DNA of 64,000 nucleotides from Bacteroidota bacterium. GTDB lineage: Bacteria > Bacteroidota > Bacteroidia > Bacteroidales > JAAUTT01. Position numbers and translations under genes: made by a program. Positions 27,838 to 36,923 of this stretch are shown here, piece after piece (within the stretch, counting starts at the first letter, position 1; each line of letters begins with the position of its first letter). The stretch is from assembly GCA_023429135.1 (NCBI GenBank), contig JAEYWD010000118.1, positions 41,486 through 105,485 on the forward strand, read 5' to 3'. The notes under the pieces are model-generated. The model did not search any database. It had not been told where the DNA came from and worked only from the letters and a program-made list of their open reading frames with translations.

Positions 27838-28446
27838 CTATTTTTTTTTGAAATTTAACAGCAATAGAAGGAATGTATTGCCTTTTAATAAGTTAGGGTA
27901 ATAACTCCGGACCGATTCCGTGATTTTTTTTGTGGCTATGATCATCTGAGCCTGAACCGTGCGATCAGAAATTGAAAGCATTTCAGCCACTTCTTTATAT
28001 TTTAACCCATGTTCACGAATAAGCAGAAAAATAAATTTACATCGGTTGGGAAGTTCGTTTACTGCTTTTTCGATAATGGTTTTAAGCTCATGAGTAATCA
28101 AAATCTTTTCCGGCGAATTTGTTTCAATATAAATATCAAGAGGGATATCCTCAAGCTGGTCAGTAGGAAAGCGTTTATTTTGATTTATATACTTCAGTGC
28201 CTGATTACGTATAGACGTATACAAATAACCATCAATGTTCTGGAGGTCGGGTAGTTTTTTCCTGTTCATCCAGAGATAAAAGAAAACATCCGAAACGATT
28301 TCTTTGCATTCGGTAGCCGAATTGGAGAAGTATCTGGAAAAACTTAGAACTTTTGAATAGTAAAGCTCATAAAATTCAGTAAAAGCATGAGAATCGTCTT
28401 CAGCAATCCGCCTGACCAAATCCTTTACCAAAGTTAGATTTTCCAT
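27838..28446 (-). CDS. ECF sigma factor of SusCD locus 1
   Basis: The 202-residue protein has sigma region 2 (about 15-85, with ECKEIVSDVFFYLWMN and IRNQALKYINQ) and region 4 (about 130-185, ELPNRCKFIFLLIREHGLKYKEVAEMLSISDRTV with its helix-turn-helix). It matches Bacteroidetes RNA polymerase sigma-70 factors paired with FecR. It probably drives the SusCD genes downstream. A TAAGTTTG box stands 21 bp before the ATG. Confidence 0.94.
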   Translation of the reverse strand: MENLTLVKDLVRRIAEDDSHAFTEFYELYYSKVLSFSRYFSNSATECKEIVSDVFFYLWMNRKKLPDLQNIDGYLYTSIRNQALKYINQNKRFPTDQLEDIPLDIYIETNSPEKILITHELKTIIEKAVNELPNRCKFIFLLIREHGLKYKEVAEMLSISDRTVQAQMIIATKKITESVRSYYPNLLKGNTFLLLLLNFKKK

Positions 28447-28981
28447 TCCATAGATTAAGAGAGATGCAAACTTAGTAATTCTAAGTAAATTAATCCTTAA
28501 GAAAACTAAAATTGAAAATGAACATTTTGGTCATATCTCTTGAAAGAAGAAATGGAATTAGTACTTTCTTTTAAATTGATTGAAGCAGGCGTTTAGTTAA
28601 TAGGCATAACAGCGGGTCGACAGACCACGGTCAACGGTCCACAGCTAATACTGCTTTAGCCAATACCCTGATTTTTTAAAATTTGTTGGCTGTTAGCTGT
28701 CGCCTGTGGTCTGAGGACTGTGGACAAACCTATTTCTAAAGAGTCTAATTCAATAAATTGAATATGCATTTCTTTGCAAAACTATTATTTTATTATTCAT
28801 TACTAACTAAAAACATGGATGAAGGGTACTATTCTGATACACGATCAAACCTTATTTCATTCGACTTATCTCATAAAACACACCCCAAAGCCACATTAAT
28901 CATACCTATCCCAAAAAATATTATAATTTTACAATAGCAATTAAAATGAATGCTAAGCGAAATATTAATTAACGTTGAATT
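28447..28981. other. Divergent intergenic region with a long imperfect palindrome
   Basis: These 535 bp separate the leftward sigma gene from the rightward DUF4861 gene. The main content is an imperfect inverted repeat with arms at 28619-28662 and 28685-28725. The left arm contains CAGACCACGG, CACAGCTAA and AGCCAA; the right arm carries the complements TTGGCTGTTAGCTGT and CCTGTGGTCTG. I see no ORF. The rest must contain both promoters, of which only the sigma -7 box is visible. Confidence 0.55.
28467..28474 (-). promoter_or_regulatory. Candidate -7 box of ECF sigma gene 1
   Basis: On the minus strand this reads TAAGTTTG, matching TAnnTTTG, 21 bp before the sigma start codon. I see no -33 TTTG at the expected spacing. 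The second ECF sigma gene has a related TAACTTTG box in a similar position. Confidence 0.4.
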
Positions 28982-30121
28982 ATGATAACGAAAACATTGC
29001 AATTAGGCCTGGCGTTGTTATGCATCGCCAAGATAGCTACAGGGCAGATAATCACCATCGAAAACAAGAGTAGTCAGTCTTATATTGGGAAAGTAGTTTC
29101 AATACCCTGGGATAAAGTTAAAACTGCTTTTAGTTCGGTTGATACTGCTAATCTTAAAATTACCAATGTCGCCACAAAATCGGAAGTTGTTTACCAATAC
29201 GAATTTTTAGGCGGAAAAGAAATTCAGAACCTCCTGGTTCAGGTGGACCTGAAGGCAAACAATGGTGTAAAATTGCTTTTGCAAAAAGGAAAACATGCTC
29301 CTTTTGTTGCTAAAACTTACGGACGTTTTGTTCCCGAGCGAAAAGAAGACTTTGCCTGGGAAAATGATAAAATTGCTTTCCGTATGTACGGGAAGGAACT
29401 GGAAAAAACGCCCAAAGAAAATGCCTTTGGTATCGATGTTTGGGTAAAACGAACGGACAAACTTATTATCAACGAACGGTACAAACGCGGCGAATATCAC
29501 GTGGATCATGGCGATGGTATGGATTATTATCATGTTGGATTAACGCTGGGTGCCGGAAACGCAATGCCATTCTTAAACGACAGCATCTGGTATTCGAAAA
29601 ACTACACCAGCTATAAAGTTTTGGATAACGGACCATTACGCACAACTTTTCAGTTAAATTACGATGCCTGGGATGTGGCCGGAAAACAGGTAACTGCTGC
29701 CAAAACGGTAAGTCTCGACGCCGGCAGTCAATTGAACAAGGTAACTGTTGAATACAAATACGCTGATGGCGATAACCTTCCTGTGGTGGTAGGTATTATT
29801 AAACGTCCTGAACCTGGCGCAGCGCTGCTGAACGAAAAAGTAGGCATTTTAGGTTACTGGGAACCCGAACATGGAAAAGATGGCACAACGGGCGTGGGTA
29901 TCATTATTCCATCACCGGTTTCCAGGATGGAAGTTCGCAGGAATCAGTTTATCGCTTATAGCAATTCGGATAAGAACACTCCTTTTGTTTATTATACTGG
30001 TGCTTGTTGGGACAAGGCTGGAGTAATAACCAACGAGACAAAGTGGTTCGATTATCTTGTGCAATTCCAGAAACAGATTGCCGCTGAAAATATTGTGGTG
30101 AGTGCCGCAGCGAAAAAGTAA
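28982..30121 (+). CDS. Exported DUF4861 family protein
   Basis: The 379-residue protein has a signal peptide (about 1-21, KIATGQ). The body is beta-rich with many aromatic and acidic residues; HVDHGDGMDYYHVG and GMDYYHVGLTLGAGNAMPF match what I know of DUF4861 proteins, which turn up in Bacteroidetes glycan-degradation loci. Their activity is not firmly known to me. It stands between the two SusCD loci with its own promoter region, so it could serve either. It converges with the S15-type hydrolase, with repeat B between them. Confidence 0.8.
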   Translation: MITKTLQLGLALLCIAKIATGQIITIENKSSQSYIGKVVSIPWDKVKTAFSSVDTANLKITNVATKSEVVYQYEFLGGKEIQNLLVQVDLKANNGVKLLLQKGKHAPFVAKTYGRFVPERKEDFAWENDKIAFRMYGKELEKTPKENAFGIDVWVKRTDKLIINERYKRGEYHVDHGDGMDYYHVGLTLGAGNAMPFLNDSIWYSKNYTSYKVLDNGPLRTTFQLNYDAWDVAGKQVTAAKTVSLDAGSQLNKVTVEYKYADGDNLPVVVGIIKRPEPGAALLNEKVGILGYWEPEHGKDGTTGVGIIIPSPVSRMEVRRNQFIAYSNSDKNTPFVYYTGACWDKAGVITNETKWFDYLVQFQKQIAAENIVVSAAAKK

Positions 30122-30168
30122 AACAAGTCGGCAGTGTAAAAATCTCGGTAAAACAATGTGTAAATGTT

Positions 30169-30248
30169 AAGAGGTTGTGTAAAAAGTACCGGACACTGAG
30201 GTTTCGACAGGCTCAACCTCCGGCTATAGACTAATTAGACAGCCTCTT
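30169..30248. repeat. Palindromic repeat B between convergent genes
   Basis: AAGAGGTTGTGT (30169-30180) and AGACAGCCTCTT (30237-30248) are near-complementary ends of an 80-bp element containing GGACACTGAG and TTCGACAGGCTCAACCTCC. The reverse complement of the element at 40692-40794 shares the same ordered blocks. It sits between two stop codons and could act as a two-way terminator. Confidence 0.6.
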
Positions 30249-30259
30249 GACATTAAAAC

Positions 30260-32122
30260 TTACCTCAAAATCCCCACCTCTACATACGACTGGTTTTTAC
30301 TATCGTGATAAACCCGGTGGTTGGCTTTTATAAAATCAACCGTATCAGCTTTAAAAATATTGGGAACATACTTTTGAGGGTTCACATCAACCAGTGGAAA
30401 CCATGTGCTTTGCACCTGAACCATAATACGATGACCTTTTTTAAAACAATGAAGCACATCCTGCAATTCCAGGTTTACTTCTTCAACTTTGCCGGGAGTA
30501 AATGGTTGGGGTTTTTCGTAGCTATTCCTGTACCGGCCTCTTATCACTTCGCTCCGAACCATCTGCTGGTAGCCTCCCATTTTCATTCCTTTTCGGGTGG
30601 AGGGATTATCGGACGCTTCCGCCGGATAAACATCAATCAGCTTCACAATCCAGTCGGCATCGCTGCCTGTGGTCGACACTTTTAAACGGGTCATCAGCGG
30701 ACCGGCCAGAATAATATCTTCCTGTAAATCATCTGTTGTGTAAATCAGCACATCAGGCCTACTGGAAGCAAAACGCTGATCGTCGGTCATGTATTCCTTT
30801 GTCATTCCAAAAAACACATCTTCAGTGTAAGGTACCGGCTTTTTAGGATCGCTTGTAAATTCGTCGAACGAAGAGGTTGAATTCTCCGGATTAAAAGTTA
30901 AACGCTCATTGGATCCGAGATATAATTTCCTTCTATCGAGATTTTTAGGTGGCCAGGCTTCAAACTTTTTCCATTCATTTTTGCCGGTCATGAACATGGT
31001 AGCCTCCTGTAAACTGAGCGATCCTTTATCTTTAAGATAAAAGTTGAAGAATGGCAGTTCGATGCTGTCACGATAAAAGTATGAGGTCTTCTTTTCAAAG
31101 GAAACATTACCCAGGTAAGATCCGTCGGTCCTGGCCCAGCCACCATGAATCCACGGACCGATTACAAGGGAGTTTTTAGTACCTGGGTTATTATTTTCGA
31201 TAGCTTTATAAGTCTTGAAACTTCCATAGAGATCCTCGGCATCGTACGATCCGCCAACAACCATCACAGCAGGTTTGATGTTTTTCAGGTGAGGCAGAAT
31301 ATTTCTTTTCTGCCAGAATTCGTCATAGTCGGGATGTTCGGTAATATCATTCCAAAACTCAATGCTGTCGCCAAAATATTTGGTTTTAACGTTTTTCAGC
31401 GGACCCAGATCCCGGAAAAAGTTATAGGCATCGGGAGTGTTCCAGTTGTATGGACGGGTCCAATCTTTAGTAAAGCCTCTCCTTGGTAAATCCATTACCC
31501 CAAAAAAGTCGAGATTTGCAGTCAGAAAAAATGCTCCGTGATGGTGAACATCATCGAAATACCAGTCGGCAATGGGAGCCTGGGGCGATACACATTTTAA
31601 AGCCGGATGGGCATTAATGGCAGCGCACGATGTATAAAATCCCGGATAAGAAATACCCCACATTCCTATTCTGCCATTATGATTATCCAAATTTTTAATG
31701 AGCCAGTCCATTGTATCGTATGCATCGGAACTCTCGTCAACATCCGAAGGCTTCTTCTTATCCTTGATAAAAGGAGTCATATGCTGATATTTACCTTCCG
31801 ACATAAACCTCCCCCGGACATCCTGATATACAAAAATAAAACCTTCTCTTAAAAATGCCGGAAAAAGACCACGGCGGAAGCTAAATCCGAACTCATTTCC
31901 GTAAGGTGCTATATTGTATGGCGTACGGTTGAAAAGAATCGGATACTTTATAGTTTTATCCTTAGGCGAATAAACAATAGTATGAAGATGTATTCCATCG
32001 CGCATGGAAATCTGGTATTCAGCTTTTGTATAGTTCTGAACCAGGTACAGTGAATCCTCATTGATTGCCGAAACATTTAAAGCTATCAGCAGAATGCTTA
32101 ATAAAAAAACAAAAGATTTCAT
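30260..32122 (-). CDS. Exported CocE/NonD (S15-like) hydrolase
   Basis: The 620-residue protein has a signal peptide (about 1-18). The alpha/beta-hydrolase part shows RDGIHLHTIVYSPKD, then the nucleophile Ser in WGISYPGFY, the Asp in GGSYDAED and the His in GPWIHGGW. A C-terminal jelly roll (PepX_C) follows. These features match the X-Pro dipeptidyl-peptidase S15/CocE group, which includes alpha-amino-acid ester hydrolases and cocaine esterase. An esterase or peptidase on exported substrates is likely; the precise substrate is not readable. Neighbouring carbohydrate genes make a deacylase role possible. Confidence 0.88.
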   Translation of the reverse strand: MKSFVFLLSILLIALNVSAINEDSLYLVQNYTKAEYQISMRDGIHLHTIVYSPKDKTIKYPILFNRTPYNIAPYGNEFGFSFRRGLFPAFLREGFIFVYQDVRGRFMSEGKYQHMTPFIKDKKKPSDVDESSDAYDTMDWLIKNLDNHNGRIGMWGISYPGFYTSCAAINAHPALKCVSPQAPIADWYFDDVHHHGAFFLTANLDFFGVMDLPRRGFTKDWTRPYNWNTPDAYNFFRDLGPLKNVKTKYFGDSIEFWNDITEHPDYDEFWQKRNILPHLKNIKPAVMVVGGSYDAEDLYGSFKTYKAIENNNPGTKNSLVIGPWIHGGWARTDGSYLGNVSFEKKTSYFYRDSIELPFFNFYLKDKGSLSLQEATMFMTGKNEWKKFEAWPPKNLDRRKLYLGSNERLTFNPENSTSSFDEFTSDPKKPVPYTEDVFFGMTKEYMTDDQRFASSRPDVLIYTTDDLQEDIILAGPLMTRLKVSTTGSDADWIVKLIDVYPAEASDNPSTRKGMKMGGYQQMVRSEVIRGRYRNSYEKPQPFTPGKVEEVNLELQDVLHCFKKGHRIMVQVQSTWFPLVDVNPQKYVPNIFKADTVDFIKANHRVYHDSKNQSYVEVGILR

Positions 32123-32372
32123 AATGTGACGATTTATTGGGATTGGTATTGCGAAAATATGTTAAAAAAAGGGATTAACCCCTTTAAAACGCATTAACTT
32201 TTATCAATATTTACCAACAATTTACAAAAGGGATAAATTAGTTTAAAAAGTGAGGTGTGTTTTAAAAAAAAATATCATAAAATAAATTTCGAATGAAAAA
32301 ACCATTTATTTTGTCGAGCAATCGTTTGCGCTGAATCATTACAACCTGACTTAAGTAAACACTAGTATTAAC

Positions 32373-32388
32373 AGATATCATTATATCT
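32373..32388. promoter_or_regulatory. Short palindrome upstream of the GTG start
   Basis: AGATAT and ATATCT are exact complements with a CATT spacer, ending 18 bp before the GTG start of the Gfo/Idh/MocA gene. It is too short and AT-rich to be sure of, but its place suits an operator or a leader hairpin. Confidence 0.3.
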
Positions 32389-32406
32389 ATCAATAAAACA
32401 ATTGCT

Positions 32407-33732
32407 GTGAAAAATACTGAATTAAACAACGGAGCCTTGGGACGACGTGACTTCATTAAAGATGTGGGGATTGTTGGAGGAAGCGCTATCGCCCTGTCTG
32501 TTTTCCCGATTCTGCAAAGTTGCAGCCCGGCTGATAAAAAAACAAACAACGGACCAAAAGCAAAGCTCGGGATTATTGGAACAGGGTCGCGGGGTCAATA
32601 TCATATAAATAATTTGCTGCGCACGCAAAATGCCGACATTATTGCTTTATGCGATAATTTTGAGCTTCATCTGAAAGCTGCTTCTGCCCTGGTACCAAAT
32701 GCCAAACTTCATTCCGATTACCGCAGACTTCTTGAAATGCCCGAAATCCAAGGTGTGATTATTGCAACACCCCTATATGAGCATGCACATATTACGATGG
32801 ATGCATTGCGTGCCGGCAAGCATGTATTTTGCGAAAAATCGATGGCGTTGACTCTCGACGACTGTCTTGCCATGTACAATACTTACAGGGAAACAGGAAA
32901 GGTACTATACATTGGTCAGCAGAGATTATTTGATCCTAAGTATATCAAGGCGATGGAAATGGTTCACTCGGGAGTTTTTGGCGATATCACCGGAATAAGA
33001 ACTTTTTGGTTCAGGAATAACGACTGGCGGAGACCTTTACCCGACAAATCGCTCGAGCGGAAGATCAACTGGCGTTTGTATAGCGAGTACTCGGGTGGTT
33101 TGATGACCGAACTTGCCACCCACCAGCTTCAGGTAGCAAACTGGGCCCTGAAGATGATTCCCGATTCGGTGATGGGATATGGCGATATTGTTTTCTGGAA
33201 AGATGGCCGTGAAGTTTACGATAACGTAAATCTGATTTATCGTTACTCCAATGGAGTGAAATTAACTTACGAGTCGAATATCTCCAATAAATTCAATGGC
33301 CTCGAAGAACAGATTCTTGGCCATAAAGGTACCATAGAACCCGAAAACAACAGATACTATTTCGAAGAGGTGAAACCTGCTCCTGGCATTATGCAGCTTG
33401 TGAATAACATAGAACATGCAGTATTCGATAAAATAACCGTTGCAGGCGCAAGCTGGGTTCCCGAAACAGCCACAGTTAATAAGGGTATCAAAATCATGGA
33501 TAACGTGATGACAACTGAAGGAGCATCGTCAGTTGGCGCTGCTGGCGATGGATCGGAACAGCTTGTTGAATCGTTCTGCAGTGCGGTGCTTACCGGAAAA
33601 CAACATGCAAACCTGGTGGAAGAGGCTTATTATTCGTCGGTACTGGCACTGCTTGGATTACAGGCTATGAAAGAACAAAGCATGGTTACTTTCCCCGATA
33701 AATATAAAATACCTTATCTAAACTTTGCTTAA
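32407..33732 (+). CDS. Gfo/Idh/MocA-family oxidoreductase with Tat-type signal
   Basis: The protein has 441 residues from a GTG start; no closer ATG opens the signal. The Tat motif GRRDFIKD at about residues 12-19 precedes a hydrophobic stretch ending at a Cys (PILQSCSP), so it may be an exported lipoprotein. The NAD(P)-binding domain shows KLGIIGTGSRGQYH, and the catalytic EKP-like lysine appears in VFCEKSMALT. Such exported Gfo/Idh/MocA proteins include GH109-type and redox glycosidases. It heads the rightward glycan group of this locus. Confidence 0.87.
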   Translation: MKNTELNNGALGRRDFIKDVGIVGGSAIALSVFPILQSCSPADKKTNNGPKAKLGIIGTGSRGQYHINNLLRTQNADIIALCDNFELHLKAASALVPNAKLHSDYRRLLEMPEIQGVIIATPLYEHAHITMDALRAGKHVFCEKSMALTLDDCLAMYNTYRETGKVLYIGQQRLFDPKYIKAMEMVHSGVFGDITGIRTFWFRNNDWRRPLPDKSLERKINWRLYSEYSGGLMTELATHQLQVANWALKMIPDSVMGYGDIVFWKDGREVYDNVNLIYRYSNGVKLTYESNISNKFNGLEEQILGHKGTIEPENNRYYFEEVKPAPGIMQLVNNIEHAVFDKITVAGASWVPETATVNKGIKIMDNVMTTEGASSVGAAGDGSEQLVESFCSAVLTGKQHANLVEEAYYSSVLALLGLQAMKEQSMVTFPDKYKIPYLNFA

Positions 33733-33733
33733 A

Positions 33734-33970
33734 ATGAAAGATATCAATATAACTGTCAAGAGACAAAAAACTGAGATTTTGTATCTGATTATCAGTTTTG
33801 TAATCGCCTTCGGATTAAATATTCTGGGAATTGTGATTTATAAAACTGAATGGAAAGAGCTCTATTCCCAGATTCGAATCGTATTAATGTTAGGACTTAC
33901 CATCTATGTTCTTCTGGCTTTGGTCAGGTTTTTAATTTTTAAAATAATGAAGCTTTTTAAAAAAGCCTGA
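33734..33970 (+). CDS. Small two-helix membrane protein
   Basis: I use the ATG at 33734, directly after the preceding stop (33732); a TTG three codons earlier is also possible. The product has 78 residues with two hydrophobic segments (about 17-37, ILYLIISFVIAFGLNILGIV, and 50-70, VLMLGLTIYVLLALVRFLIF) and a Lys-rich tail. Bacteroidetes carry many such small proteins beside sugar oxidoreductase genes; no function is known to me. It is almost certainly in one transcript with the Gfo/Idh/MocA gene. Confidence 0.7.
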   Translation: MKDINITVKRQKTEILYLIISFVIAFGLNILGIVIYKTEWKELYSQIRIVLMLGLTIYVLLALVRFLIFKIMKLFKKA

Positions 33971-34080
33971 TAAAGAATTCAAATTTAACTTAAAATTTAA
34001 AATCATTGGTATCCGGTAAAAATAACGGATTTCTCCCTACGGTGCTAATGACAAAGCTTTAGGAATTCTCAAGTTAGCCA

Positions 34081-34129
34081 CTTCATTGTCATTTCGAATG
34101 TAATGAGCGAAGCGATCTCACCGAAGGTA
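34081..34129. repeat. Dispersed Bacteroidetes-type repeat fragment
   Basis: The stretch containing GTCATTTCGAATGTAATGAG followed by CGAAGCGATCTC resembles a degenerate copy of the GTCATTTCGAGCGAAGCGAG-type repeat I associate with Bacteroidetes intergenic regions. It lies in the 294-bp gap before the GH95 gene. The rest of that gap shows no ORF. Confidence 0.4.
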
Positions 34130-34264
34130 AATCTATTCATTAATTCTCAAAAATATTTTTTACCAGACAATAATGATTTAAAATCAATTACATTGGCCGA
34201 TTTACCAATTGCTTGTCCAAGTCTGTTATTTTTTATAATTTGAAGTCGCTTAAACTACTTATTT

Positions 34265-36895
34265 ATGAAACTCTACTCAACTGATTATCTGGCCAGGCCT
34301 GCAGTATTTAGCATTGCTTTTTTGTGTTTTCTTGTTTTAATATCCGTTTCCGCACACGGACAACATCTTAAACTTCGGTACAATACCGGAGCTATTAACT
34401 GGAATGAGGCCTTACCTGTCGGAAATGGCTTCCAGGGAGCTATGGTATTCGGCGGAGCTGAAAAAGAACATCTTCAACTAAACGAATGTACTTTTTACAG
34501 TGGAGAGCCTTCAACAGCCTATAAAAATGTCGACATTACAAAATCGTACGATACAGTAGTAAATATGCTGCGTAATCAACAATATGCCGATGCTCAGAAA
34601 TTTGTAAAGAAGCACTGGCTGGGAAGACTCCATCAGTATTACCAGCCAATGAACGATTTATTTCTTGAATTTCCTAAAGGTAACATTTCGGAATATTCAC
34701 GAGAGCTCGATCTCGATAGCGCATTATTGAGGGTTTCGTACAAACAGAATGGAATTCGTTACACTCGCGAAATTTTCGCAAGTAATCCCGACAGGATAAT
34801 CGTAATCAGAATAAGAGCTGATAAGCCCGGTGCAATTGAATTTACTGCTTCCTTTAAATCGGAGCACCCTACTGCCATGCAACTCGTTGATGCTAACGAA
34901 GGCTTACGAATGACCGGTCAGGCCCCCGGGTATGTCGAACGCAGGACTTTTGAACAGATTGAAGCAAACGGCGAAAAATATAAACATCCTGAACTGTATG
35001 ATGCAAATGGAAACCGCAAATTTCAGAAACGAATTCTTTATGGAGATGAGATTGGCAACACAGGAATGTTTTTTGAAACCAAACTCAAAGCTATTACCAA
35101 AACAGGAACCGTTGTCTCCGATACGGACGGGCTTCATGTAAAAGGAGCCGACGATGTTTATCTGATTCTTGCTGCTGCAACCAGTTACAACGGCTTCGAC
35201 AAAAGTCCGAGCCGTGAGGGAATTGACGCCAATGCCAAAGCCCGAGAATTTATAACGAATGCATCGGCAAAGAAATACCATTTACTCCTGAATAATCATG
35301 TAGCCGATTACCAGAGGTATTTTAAACGGGTAAAATTAAACCTGGGAACTTCACCATCACGGTCGAGTTTGACGACCGACCAGCGTATTGCCGAATTTAA
35401 AACCTCAAAAGATAATGAGCTGGCAACTCTCTTATTTCAGTACGGGCGATATCTTCTGATCTCTTCTTCGCGCGAAGGCGGACAACCTGCAAATCTTCAG
35501 GGATTATGGAATGCTGAAATAATACCCCCATGGAATAGCGGCTATACCATTAATATCAACACAGAGATGAATTACTGGCCTGCAGAGGTCACCAATCTTT
35601 CAGAATGTACCGGGCCATTATTCAGAATGGTTAAAGAAATGTCGGTAACCGGCGAAGAAACTGCCCGGAAAATGTACAACCGGAACGGATGGGTGGCACA
35701 TCACAATGTTTCTATCTGGCGCGAGACATTTCCCAACGATGGTGAGCCACGGGCTGCTTTCTGGCCTATGTCTCCGGCATGGTTAACCAGCCACATGTGG
35801 GAACATTTTCTCTATACAAAAGATTCTGACTTTCTTCGAAACGAAGCCTATCCAATGATGAAAGGCGCTGCCCAGTTTTATTCGGACTGGCTCGTGGATA
35901 ATGGCGAAGGATTTTTGGTAACACCTGTCAGCACAACTCCTGAGAATGGTTTTTTAGTCCCTCCCGATAAAACATCTTTACAGGTGAGCATGGGAACAAC
36001 TATGGATATGGCTCTGGTGCAAGATATTTTTACACGTGTTGTTGCAGCTTCGGAGTTATTGAATATTGATACTGACTTTCGCACTCAAATATCCGATAAG
36101 CTGAAAAGGCTTTTGCCTTATAAAATTGGGGCCAAAGGCCAATTGCAGGAGTGGCAGTCCGATTTTGAAGAAAACGAGCCTAAACATCGGCATTTATCTC
36201 ATCTTTACGGGTTATACCCCAACAATCAGATCACTCCTGTTAACACTCCCGAGCTATTCAGCGCCGCACGACGTACGCTTGAGTTACGGGGCGATGAAGC
36301 CACAGGTTGGTCAATGGGTTGGAAAATTAATTTCTGGGCCCGCATGCTCGATGGAAATCACGCTTACACCATCATCAGCAATCTGTTCAACCCTGTTGGG
36401 TTCCGAGATCAGCAAAGCCAGGGAGGCGGTGGGTTATACCCTAATATGCTCGATGCGCATCCGCCGTTTCAGATTGATGGAAACTTCGGTTATACTGCCG
36501 GCGTTGCCGAAATGTTACTCCAGTCGCACAACGGGGCCATTCATCTTTTACCAGCTTTGCCCGACGCATGGGCCAGCGGCACTGTAAGTGGATTAATGGC
36601 TCGTGGCGGCTTTGAAATTAACATGACCTGGGAAAATAATTTGTTAAAAAGTGCCAGAATTAAATCCATTCATGGAGGAACATGCCGCATTCGTTCCTGG
36701 CAAGAGCTAAAAATCAAAGGTTCGAAAACCGCTCATGACAATTCAACCGAGATTTTCTGGTTAAACCAGCGTCCCGGCCAACCCATTGTAACTCCGGGAG
36801 TAAAAGTTGAAAGAATTCCTTTGAAGTCCTGGTATGAATACGAGGTCAAAACCAAAGCAGGAGAAGAAATCCTGGTTGAAGTAGTAAAAAAATGA
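34265..36895 (+). CDS. GH95 family alpha-L-fucosidase or alpha-L-galactosidase
   Basis: The 876-residue protein has an N-terminal hydrophobic signal (about 15-33, VFSIAFLCFLVLISVSA). The start of the mature chain (RYNTGAINWNEALPVGNGFQGAMVFGG) is a GH95 hallmark. The catalytic set aligns with the characterised 1,2-alpha-L-fucosidase AfcA: N430 and N432 in NINTEMNYWP, general acid E629 in LQEWQSDFEEN, and D738 in DGNFGYTAG. GH95 enzymes invert alpha-1,2-L-fucosides, and some prefer L-galactose. It is followed 28 bp later by a GH78 gene, so both cut deoxy-hexose side chains of the same glycan. Confidence 0.92.
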   Translation: MKLYSTDYLARPAVFSIAFLCFLVLISVSAHGQHLKLRYNTGAINWNEALPVGNGFQGAMVFGGAEKEHLQLNECTFYSGEPSTAYKNVDITKSYDTVVNMLRNQQYADAQKFVKKHWLGRLHQYYQPMNDLFLEFPKGNISEYSRELDLDSALLRVSYKQNGIRYTREIFASNPDRIIVIRIRADKPGAIEFTASFKSEHPTAMQLVDANEGLRMTGQAPGYVERRTFEQIEANGEKYKHPELYDANGNRKFQKRILYGDEIGNTGMFFETKLKAITKTGTVVSDTDGLHVKGADDVYLILAAATSYNGFDKSPSREGIDANAKAREFITNASAKKYHLLLNNHVADYQRYFKRVKLNLGTSPSRSSLTTDQRIAEFKTSKDNELATLLFQYGRYLLISSSREGGQPANLQGLWNAEIIPPWNSGYTININTEMNYWPAEVTNLSECTGPLFRMVKEMSVTGEETARKMYNRNGWVAHHNVSIWRETFPNDGEPRAAFWPMSPAWLTSHMWEHFLYTKDSDFLRNEAYPMMKGAAQFYSDWLVDNGEGFLVTPVSTTPENGFLVPPDKTSLQVSMGTTMDMALVQDIFTRVVAASELLNIDTDFRTQISDKLKRLLPYKIGAKGQLQEWQSDFEENEPKHRHLSHLYGLYPNNQITPVNTPELFSAARRTLELRGDEATGWSMGWKINFWARMLDGNHAYTIISNLFNPVGFRDQQSQGGGGLYPNMLDAHPPFQIDGNFGYTAGVAEMLLQSHNGAIHLLPALPDAWASGTVSGLMARGGFEINMTWENNLLKSARIKSIHGGTCRIRSWQELKIKGSKTAHDNSTEIFWLNQRPGQPIVTPGVKVERIPLKSWYEYEVKTKAGEEILVEVVKK

Positions 36896-36923
36896 ATTAG
36901 TGTAACTCTTAAAACAGAAACAA

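Noticed and set aside
28447..28981. CRISPR-like repeats (GTGGTC, TGTGGAC words)
   Set aside because: There are only two inverted arms, not regularly spaced direct repeats with unique spacers.
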